Shown here in pieces: positions 50,950 to 57,010 of a stretch of 57,010 bases of DNA; the stretch's first letter is position 1, and each line of letters starts with the position of its first letter. The notes below the pieces were generated by a model, which saw nothing but the letters and a program-made list of their open reading frames with translations, ran no database searches and was not told the origin of the DNA. The DNA is taken from NCBI GenBank assembly GCA_964608965.1, contig CAZSPZ010000010.1:1-57010 (forward strand), in the 5' to 3' direction. Position numbers and translations under genes: made by a program. This DNA is from UBA10908 sp964608965 (GTDB taxonomy: Bacteria; Bacillota; Clostridia; Peptostreptococcales; Anaerovoracaceae).

Positions 50950-50978
50950 TTGACACAACGGTTTAATATCAGTATAAT
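50950..50978 (+). promoter_or_regulatory. Consensus promoter of the metF leader
   Basis: TTGACA (50950-50955), 17-bp spacer, TATAAT (50973-50978). Both boxes are perfect. Transcription should start near 50985, about 280 bases before metF. Confidence 0.92.
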
Positions 50979-50984
50979 CCCTTC

Positions 50985-51208
50985 ATATCACGTTACGAAG
51001 ACAGAAAAAGAAAGGAAATGCGACAATTGAAAGCAGTGCTTTGCCTACAAAAGTATAACAATTGTGGTGATCGTCGAATGCTGTACTCCCGGGCACATAG
51101 TTTGTGCGGGGTATTTGTCGCGCCTTTTGACAGCTGACCTGTATAGACAACGATTGCATTCCATGCATTGTGCTCCGGGAGTTCTTATAAGCTTTCCGGG
51201 GTTTTTTT
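50985..51208 (+). ncRNA. Structured leader or small RNA of unknown class before metF
   Basis: The 329-base gap before metF holds a consensus promoter and a folded RNA that ends in a terminator (CTCCGG...CCGGGG plus seven T, about 51173-51208). ACTCCCGG-GCACA (51085-51097) can pair with TGTGC-T-CCGGGAGT (51169-51182), which would block the terminator. GCACA can also pair locally with TGTGC (51093-51107), which would free it. An overall rod (GGAAATGC/GCATTCC, GGTG/CGCC, TACTCC/GGGGTA) is also possible. No S-box, T-box or cobalamin box is seen. It could be an attenuator of metF-metH or a 6S-like RNA. Confidence 0.65.
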
Positions 51209-51262
51209 ATTTCACCGGAAACTTCAAAAATCTATTTCCATGTACAATAAAGGAGTAATCCC

Positions 51263-52156
51263 ATGAAATTAGTAGACATAATACAGCAGCCGCACCCGTC
51301 CCTTTCTTTTGAGGTTTTTCCGCCAAAGAGCGATGATTCTTATGACATCATTGCCTCTTCGGTTCAATCCATCGCAGCGCTTTCGCCAAGCTTTATGAGC
51401 GTAACTTATGGCGCCGGAGGCGGCACAAGCGACTATACATGTTCTATAGCTGCCGATCTTCAGCATCAGTACAATATTCCGGTCTTAGCACATTTAAGTT
51501 GCGTGAATTCCTCCAAGGCAGGGGTTCAAAGACAGCTGGACGCCATGAAAGCCGCAGGTATTGAAAATATACTTGCCCTTCGCGGAGATCTCGCTCCGGG
51601 AGAAAAATCGCTGCAGGACTGGGAATATCATTACGCAAGTCAATTAATCGAGGAAATACGCGCCTATGGTGAATTTTGCATCGGAGGAGCTTGTTACCCG
51701 GAAATGCACACGGAATCTTTATCCCAAAAAGAAGACATTGCCCACCTAAAAGAAAAGGAAGATGCAGGCTGTGAATTCTTGACCACACAGATGTTTTTTG
51801 ACAATAACGTTTATTATAATTTCTTGTGCAAAGCTCGGAATGCAGGTATCACCGTTCCTATTGTCGCAGGCATTATGCCGGTTACCAATGCCGCACAGAT
51901 ACGCCGGATTATTTCGCTCTCCGGGACAACTCTTCCGCAGCGATTCAGATATATTATTGATTGTTTTGGAAACAACCCTTCTGCCATGAAACAGGCAGGC
52001 ATTGCCTATGCAACGGAGCAGATTGTCGATTTATTCGCTAACGGAGTCCCTGCCGTCCATGTATACACGATGAATAATGTACAGGTGGCCGCTGCGATTC
52101 AATCAAACTTATCTGAAATCATTAAACAACCAAAAACAGAAACCGGCAAATGCTGA
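51263..52156 (+). CDS. metF: Methylenetetrahydrofolate reductase
   Basis: A 297-residue TIM-barrel flavoprotein that reduces 5,10-methylene-THF to 5-methyl-THF. Marks are LSFEVFPPKSD at the N-terminus, SVTYGAGG, LALRGD, and FLTTQMFFDN. An AAAGGAGT site precedes the ATG. metH begins 13 bases after its stop, so the product of MetF feeds MetH directly. No independent promoter is obvious between the leader terminator and metF. Confidence 0.95.
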   Translation: MKLVDIIQQPHPSLSFEVFPPKSDDSYDIIASSVQSIAALSPSFMSVTYGAGGGTSDYTCSIAADLQHQYNIPVLAHLSCVNSSKAGVQRQLDAMKAAGIENILALRGDLAPGEKSLQDWEYHYASQLIEEIRAYGEFCIGGACYPEMHTESLSQKEDIAHLKEKEDAGCEFLTTQMFFDNNVYYNFLCKARNAGITVPIVAGIMPVTNAAQIRRIISLSGTTLPQRFRYIIDCFGNNPSAMKQAGIAYATEQIVDLFANGVPAVHVYTMNNVQVAAAIQSNLSEIIKQPKTETGKC

Positions 52157-52169
52157 TAAAGGAGAAAAT

Positions 52170-54584
52170 ATGAATGTGATGGAATGCGTCAGCCAGGGAC
52201 TTTTTTACCTTGACGGAGGAACGGGAACAACTTTGCAAAAGCGTGGACTTCTTCCCGGTGAACTGCCTGAATCCTGGAATTTAAACCACCCGGAAGAAAT
52301 AGTGAATCTGCACCGGGCATATTATGAAGCCGGAAGCCATGCTGTCTGTACCAACACGTTTGGGGCAAACGGATTAAAATTTGATGGAAAAAACGGAAAT
52401 CCTTCGGTCCGCCAGATCGTACATGCCGCAGTCGCATGTGCGAAAAAAGCTAAAAACGAAGCCGTTGGCGGACAAAAGGAGCGTTATGTCGCTTTGGATA
52501 TCGGGCCTCTGGGTCATTTGCTAAAACCTCTTGGCGATGTGGCATTCGAAACTGCAGTGGAATTGTTCGCGGAAGTGGTGCGAGCCGGTGTGGAAGTCGG
52601 CGTGGATTTCGTGCTCATTGAAACGATGAATGACTGTTATGAGACAAAAGCCGCAGTCCTTGCGGCAAAAGAGAATTCCAACTTGCCTATTTTTGCCAGC
52701 AATGTCTACGATGTGCATGGAAAAACACTCAGCGGAACAACTCCCGAAGCGATGGTTTCGCTCTTGGAAGGTTTGGGTGTGAATGTTATCGGCATCAACT
52801 GCTCCATGGGACCTGCACAGATGCTGGAACTTGTGCCCAGGCTTCGAGCGTGCGCATCCGTTCCCTTGCTTGTAAAGCCGAATGCAGGGCTGCCGCGGGC
52901 AGAAAGAGACGGAGTTGTTTACGACGTATCGCCGGCTGCATTTGCGTCGACGATGAAAAAAATCGTCGACGCAGGGGCAGGCGTCATCGGCGGCTGTTGC
53001 GGAACGACTGCCGATTATATAAAGGCATTGGCAGATGAAACCAAAGGTATGAGCGCGATATCGCCCGCAGCACCTTCCTTTTCTGTTGTAAGTTCACATA
53101 CTCATGCCTTAAAATTCGGTGATTTTCCGATCATCATCGGAGAACGGATTAATCCCACAGGCAGAGACGATTTGAAATCAGCGCTGCGCAGCGGAGATTT
53201 CAACCTTATTTTGAAAGAAGGACTCCGACAGGAACAATATGGTTCTCATGTATTAGATGTCAATGTGGGCCTTCCTGAAATCGATGAACCTTCCCTGTTG
53301 GAGTCGTGCATCCAAGAACTGCAAAAAATATCCGGCTTGCCTCTTCAGATCGATACGGCAAACCCTGTTGCCATGGAAAGAGCCATGCGCATTTATAATG
53401 GCAAGCCGATGATTAATTCGGTCAACGGAAATCCGGAAAGTATGGATGCCGTCTTTCCTCTGATTCAAAAATACGGCGGATTGGCAGTATGCCTGACGCT
53501 GGATCAAAATGGGATACCTGATACGGCACAAGGACGTTTCAAGGTGGCTCAAAAAATCTTTTGCCGCGCAGCAGAGTATGGGTTAGCTCCCTCCAATCTT
53601 ATTTTCGACCCATTGGCATTGACGATCTCCTCTGACAATCAATCCGCGAACATAGCGATGGATACTGTCTCCTTTATACATCAGCATCTCAAATGCCTTT
53701 GTTGTCTTGGTATATCGAATATTTCTTTCGGACTTCCCGAGCGAGATAGAATCAATGCGGCTTTTTTCATGATGGCTTTAACAAACGGCTTGGATGCGGC
53801 TATTGTCAATCCATATTCGTCAGAAATACAAAAAGTATATCGAAGTTATATGGCTCTTTCCGGCTTGGACGCAAACTGTCTGGAATATATAAAATATGCA
53901 AGGGATTGGACAGAACCGGAAGACGACAAAAGAAAATCCCGCATTTTAAAAAACATACAGAGTGAGAATAAGGACGTGCAGGAAGCCATTGTTGCGGGGC
54001 TGTGCACGCAGGCTGCAGAATCGGCCGCCCATGCGCTGGAGACAATGGAGCCGCTGTTGCTTATTAACGGGCAAATCATTCCTGCCCTGGACGAAGTGGG
54101 CCGAAGCTTTGAAAGCGGCGAAGCGTTTTTGCCCCAACTGCTGATGAGTGCAGACGCAGCGAAAGCAGCGTTTGTTGAAGTGAAAAAGCGGATACCCGCT
54201 TCCACACAAGCTGGGCCTTCCATTGTTTTGGCCACCGTGAAAGGAGACATTCACGATATCGGAAAAAATATTGTAAGGGCACTGCTCGAAAATTACGGAT
54301 ACCACGTAATCGATCTTGGTCGGGATGTATCGGCGGAGCGGATTGCGGAAGCGGTGATGTGCGACGATGTAAAACTCGTAGGTTTAAGCGCTTTGATGAC
54401 GACTACGGCCCCCGCCATGAAAGAGACGATTGAACTCCTGAGAGAAAAAAACCCGGGGTGTCGAATCGTTATCGGCGGTGCCGTGATTACGCAAGCTTAT
54501 GCAGATCAAATCGGCGCGGATTATTACGCAAAGAACGCTATGGAAACGGTTCGGTACGCACAGGTTGCTCTGAAATCAAAATAG
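52170..54584 (+). CDS. metH: Cobalamin-dependent methionine synthase, short form
   Basis: 804 residues from the ATG at 52170 behind AAAGGAG. A longer frame to 52077 lies inside metF. Domains in order are homocysteine-binding (1 to about 300, zinc cysteines in INCS and GGCCGT), pterin-binding (about 330-600, from IIGERINPTGRDDL), a helical cap (about 610-690), and the B12 domain with DIHDIGKN near 693-700. The C-terminal AdoMet reactivation domain of long MetH is absent, so another protein must reactivate oxidised B12. It is co-transcribed with metF. Confidence 0.94.
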   Translation: MNVMECVSQGLFYLDGGTGTTLQKRGLLPGELPESWNLNHPEEIVNLHRAYYEAGSHAVCTNTFGANGLKFDGKNGNPSVRQIVHAAVACAKKAKNEAVGGQKERYVALDIGPLGHLLKPLGDVAFETAVELFAEVVRAGVEVGVDFVLIETMNDCYETKAAVLAAKENSNLPIFASNVYDVHGKTLSGTTPEAMVSLLEGLGVNVIGINCSMGPAQMLELVPRLRACASVPLLVKPNAGLPRAERDGVVYDVSPAAFASTMKKIVDAGAGVIGGCCGTTADYIKALADETKGMSAISPAAPSFSVVSSHTHALKFGDFPIIIGERINPTGRDDLKSALRSGDFNLILKEGLRQEQYGSHVLDVNVGLPEIDEPSLLESCIQELQKISGLPLQIDTANPVAMERAMRIYNGKPMINSVNGNPESMDAVFPLIQKYGGLAVCLTLDQNGIPDTAQGRFKVAQKIFCRAAEYGLAPSNLIFDPLALTISSDNQSANIAMDTVSFIHQHLKCLCCLGISNISFGLPERDRINAAFFMMALTNGLDAAIVNPYSSEIQKVYRSYMALSGLDANCLEYIKYARDWTEPEDDKRKSRILKNIQSENKDVQEAIVAGLCTQAAESAAHALETMEPLLLINGQIIPALDEVGRSFESGEAFLPQLLMSADAAKAAFVEVKKRIPASTQAGPSIVLATVKGDIHDIGKNIVRALLENYGYHVIDLGRDVSAERIAEAVMCDDVKLVGLSALMTTTAPAMKETIELLREKNPGCRIVIGGAVITQAYADQIGADYYAKNAMETVRYAQVALKSK

Positions 54585-54654
54585 AGAAGCAAGATCTCCA
54601 ACGAAGCATCATCCCATGCAAGCCTGAAATCAATGAATTCTTCTGTATAAGGAA

Positions 54655-54686
54655 AGAAACATGCCGCCCCTTTCGGGGCGGCATGT
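54655..54686 (-). terminator. Terminator of glmS
   Basis: CATGCCGCCCC-TTTC-GGGGCGGCATG (54660-54685), an 11-bp perfect stem. On the minus strand it is followed by TTTCTTTCC, so it ends glmS transcription. It may also stop the metH transcript, though the plus side lacks a T run. Confidence 0.78.
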
Positions 54687-54714
54687 CCGCATCTTGAACA
54701 ATCGTTGTGTGCTC

Positions 54715-56544
54715 TTATTCTACTGTGACGCTCTTTGCCAGATTCTTTGGCTTATCAATATCGCAGCCTTTGAATTTTGCAATATAGTAGGCCAGGATTT
54801 GCAGGGGCACAACGGCCAGGAGCGGTGTAAAGATATCTTCGCAGTCGGGAATGCGGAGCATTTTATCCGCACTTTTTTCGATTTCTTTGTTGTGATCTTT
54901 TGCCATTCCCAAAACGTAAGCCCCTCTTGCTTTGACTTCCTGAATATTAGACAACATTTTTTCATAGAGGGCATCTTGATTTGCAAGAGCTACGACGGGT
55001 ACGCCTTTGTCGATTAAGGCGATGGTGCCATGTTTCAGTTCGCCTGCCGCTATGGCGAAAGAGTTAATATAGGAAATCTCTTTCATCTTTAGCGATCCTT
55101 CGTAGGCGACGGGGCTGTCTAAGCCTCTGCCGATAAAGAAGATGTCGCGCTTTTCAAATAAATCTTTTGCGATTTCGGTGATTCGCTCTTCTTCGAGAAG
55201 AATTCTGCTTAAGCGTTCGGGCATGGCAGAAAGTTCACTGATATACAGAGCATATTCTGCGTCGCTGATAACGCCCTTTGCGCGGCCCATATAAATAGCC
55301 AAAAGATAGAGGCACATCAGCTGCGTTGTGTAAGCTTTTGTGGAAGCGACGGCGATTTCCGGTCCCGCCCAAGTATAAAAGACATCGTCGGATTCTCTGG
55401 CAACGGAGCTTCCTACCACATTTACAATAGAAAGGACTCTGGCGCCGCGAGCTTTTGCTTCTCTGAGTGCGGCTAAGGTATCCAGAGTTTCTCCGGATTG
55501 TGTGACGGCAATGAACAACGTTTTATCGTTGACAAACGGATCTCTGTAGCGGAATTCCGATGCCACGTCGACCTCTACCGAAATTTTAGCGAGGCGCTCG
55601 ATGATGTATTTGCCGACGAGTCCGGCGTGATACGCTGTACCGCAGGCTACGATATAAACTTTTTCAAAACCCTCGATATCTTCTTTTGTAAGAGAGATAC
55701 CGTCAAGCTTAATATTGCCCTTGTCGTCGATGCGCGTAACCAAAGTGTCGTGCAAGCCTTTTGGTTGCTCGTGGATTTCCTTGAGCATAAAGTGCTCGTA
55801 ACCTTCTTTTTCAGCGGTTGCGGCATCCCATGTTACATGATACGGTTCTCTTGCAACGACGTTGCGAGCGGCATCATAAATAGTGACTTTCTCTTTTGTC
55901 AGGACGACGACTTCGTTGTTTTCAATAAGAAGAACATCTTTCGTGTGCTTCAGCAAAGCCGGAATGTCGGAAGCGATAAAATTGCATCCTTTGCCCAAAC
56001 CTATCACAAGGGGACTGTCTTTCCTGATCGCGATAATTTTATCGGGTTCCTTCTCATGAAGTATGCCAAGAGCATAGGCCCCGCGCATCATCCCTATAGC
56101 CTTATAACAGGTTTCTAAAAGATCTCCGGTGTATAAGACACTGATGAGATGTGCAACGACTTCTGTATCTGTTTGAGATTTAAAAACGCTGCCGTGCTCC
56201 TTTTGAAGCCACTCCTTAAGTTCTTGATAGTTTTCGATAATGCCGTTGTGAATCAACGCAACATCTCCGCTCATGGAAGTATGCGGGTGGGCATTGACGT
56301 CGGAAGGCTCTCCGTGGGTCGCCCACCTGGTGTGACCGATTCCTATATGGCTGGTGCAGTCTTCGTGGGAAAGAAGCTCTTCCAGATTGGAAAGTCGTCC
56401 CTGTTTCTTGCGTACAACCAGCTTGCCGTCTTTAAAAAATACAATTCCCGCGGAATCATATCCCCTGTATTCTAATTTTCTTAAACCTTCGATGATGATA
56501 TCTTTTGCATTTCCATCACCTATATATCCCATAACTCCACACAT
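54715..56544 (-). CDS. glmS: Glutamine-fructose-6-phosphate aminotransferase (isomerising)
   Basis: A 609-residue enzyme that makes glucosamine-6-phosphate. The N-terminal class II amidotransferase has Cys2 as nucleophile (CGVMGYIG), then RGYDSAG and HTRWATHG. Two SIS domains follow, with VACGTAYHAG, TQSGETLDTL and the C-terminal KSVTVE. The upstream leader carries a glmS ribozyme, so the mRNA should be cleaved when GlcN6P is high. glmM at 39138 encodes the next step. Confidence 0.97.
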   Translation of the reverse strand: MCGVMGYIGDGNAKDIIIEGLRKLEYRGYDSAGIVFFKDGKLVVRKKQGRLSNLEELLSHEDCTSHIGIGHTRWATHGEPSDVNAHPHTSMSGDVALIHNGIIENYQELKEWLQKEHGSVFKSQTDTEVVAHLISVLYTGDLLETCYKAIGMMRGAYALGILHEKEPDKIIAIRKDSPLVIGLGKGCNFIASDIPALLKHTKDVLLIENNEVVVLTKEKVTIYDAARNVVAREPYHVTWDAATAEKEGYEHFMLKEIHEQPKGLHDTLVTRIDDKGNIKLDGISLTKEDIEGFEKVYIVACGTAYHAGLVGKYIIERLAKISVEVDVASEFRYRDPFVNDKTLFIAVTQSGETLDTLAALREAKARGARVLSIVNVVGSSVARESDDVFYTWAGPEIAVASTKAYTTQLMCLYLLAIYMGRAKGVISDAEYALYISELSAMPERLSRILLEEERITEIAKDLFEKRDIFFIGRGLDSPVAYEGSLKMKEISYINSFAIAAGELKHGTIALIDKGVPVVALANQDALYEKMLSNIQEVKARGAYVLGMAKDHNKEIEKSADKMLRIPDCEDIFTPLLAVVPLQILAYYIAKFKGCDIDKPKNLAKSVTVE

Positions 56545-56649
56545 ATAGTTTGTCTCCTTTGTATACTATGATTGTAACGCAGGCATTTTTTGCATACAAA
56601 AAGAATCCCTGTGTTACCTCGGATTGCGCATAAACGCTTCTTTGATAAC

Positions 56650-56800
56650 CGGTTCTTTTGTCTCTTCGATTGCTCGAAGGATTTGTGAACCGTTTAAGGA
56701 TTCCCGATTGAACCCCGAGGGCATCCGCCGAATTTTCGATACTCCCTCGTCCTCGTCGTCTTGCAGTCGCTAAAAGCCTACATGCAAGCGCTGGCGCTTC
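56650..56800 (-). ncRNA. glmS ribozyme (GlcN6P riboswitch)
   Basis: On the minus strand the cleavage-site sequence GCGCCAG begins at 56797. It is followed by a CTTGCA/TGCAAG P1 arm, GACGAGG, the conserved ATCGAAAATTCGGCGGATGCC core, and P3 (GGTTC 56691-56687 with GAACC). P3 encloses P4, CTTCGA-GCAA-TCGAAG. These elements and the position before glmS define the self-cleaving riboswitch. About 105 bases separate it from the glmS start, and a 36-codon open frame begins inside the core. Confidence 0.94.
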
Positions 56801-56848
56801 TTATAAAACCCTTTTCCGGGTACCTAACCTCCTCTTGATGGTGGTTTA

Positions 56849-56876
56849 ATTATAGCATATAGTAGAAGACAATCAA
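56849..56876 (-). promoter_or_regulatory. Promoter of glmS
   Basis: Minus strand TTGATT (56876-56871), 16-bp spacer, TATAAT (56854-56849), about 50 bases before the ribozyme cleavage site. Confidence 0.85.
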
Positions 56877-56934
56877 GGCAAATTTTCCCGTGAAAAATGT
56901 TCGAAAAAAAGGTAAAAATATTTGAAAAAAACGG

Positions 56935-56963
56935 TTGACATCTTATAGGGTGGCCCCTATAAT
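56935..56963 (+). promoter_or_regulatory. Outward promoter with palindrome over -10
   Basis: TTGACA (56935-56940), 17-bp spacer, TATAAT (56958-56963), both perfect. A perfect inverted repeat TTATAGGG-TGGC-CCCTATAA (56943-56950, 56955-56962) covers the spacer and -10 box as a likely operator. The transcript leaves the window; its first bases hold a CCGC/GCGG hairpin and no start codon that I can support. Confidence 0.82.
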
Positions 56964-57010
56964 GAGAATGTTCCGCCAAAAGCGGAGCCGCTCTGAAGAA
57001 GAGCACAGAA

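Noticed and set aside
50985..51208. S-box (SAM-I) or T-box upstream of metF
   Set aside because: Neither the AGAGAGGTGGAGGGA-type start of the S-box nor the GGGTGGNACCGCG antiterminator of the T-box is present.
56824..57006. 60-codon open frame on the minus strand at the window end
   Set aside because: It covers the glmS promoter and the outward promoter region, has no ribosome binding site and shows no recognisable domain.

Overview
The window reads as part of a chromosome of an anaerobic, moderate-GC Gram-positive bacterium of the Clostridia. A Peptostreptococcales or Anaerovoracaceae-type amino-acid fermenter is my best guess. The evidence is an in-frame-UGA selenoprotein of the glycine/sarcosine/betaine reductase family (Stickland metabolism), a SCIFF peptide with its radical SAM maturase, Rex, a 2[4Fe-4S] ferredoxin, a CIRCE-controlled groESL operon, a raiA-type structured RNA, an FMN riboswitch and a glmS ribozyme. 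Two short N runs (20049-20059 and 48125-48134), each inside a gene whose frame continues across it, point to a draft or metagenome assembly. No phage, insertion sequence, CRISPR array, rRNA or tRNA was found. Most of the window is a core-type chromosome.

Layout. 1-1900: an FMN-riboswitch-controlled operon on the minus strand (ribU and an EamA transporter). 1951-4593: tRNA t6A genes tsaE-tsaB-rimI-tsaD. 4633-6909 (minus): acyl carrier protein and an ABC-F ATPase. 7042-8858: Rex, a small ferredoxin gene on the minus strand with a palindrome at its start site, and a P-loop protein fused to an Asp23-like domain. 8905-10963: CIRCE and groES-groEL. 11168-13621: aminotransferase and MFS transporter. 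13736-17641: VanY-like lipoprotein, guaB, guaA. 17641-17975: three copies of a structured repeat. 17996-18635: DUF7000-like protein and a tiny zinc ribbon. 18697-22510: PhzF-like protein and PLP decarboxylase, divergent from a MocR regulator across a symmetric double promoter. 22525-24491: LysR regulator and nitrilase. 24624-26211: SCIFF peptide and maturase. 26478-29864: dipeptidase, SDR and DUF4349 lipoprotein. 30003-36846: NAD synthetase (minus), YhaM, RecD2, ComF, raiA RNA and HPF. 37065-40487: cdaA-cdaR-glmM. 40674-46989: pstSCAB-phoU and a two-component system. 47081-50933: reductase component B pair and an AspT-family transporter. 50950-54584: structured leader, metF, metH. 54715-56876 (minus): glmS with its ribozyme. 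The window ends in a strong outward promoter with a palindrome over its -10 box.

How parts work together. glmM and glmS, together with CdaA/CdaR, link cell-wall precursor supply to c-di-AMP. metF and metH form a folate/B12 methionine branch. The Pst genes and the adjacent two-component system form a phosphate module. The reductase genes lack selenoprotein A and component C here, so those must lie elsewhere.

The points most worth a second look are the structured triple repeat after guaA, the attenuator-like leader before metF, a PstS whose halves are in swapped order, a GuaB that resembles the Tritrichomonas IMP dehydrogenase down to residue numbering, the selenocysteine codon with its SECIS hairpin, and the symmetric divergent promoter of the decarboxylase/MocR pair.
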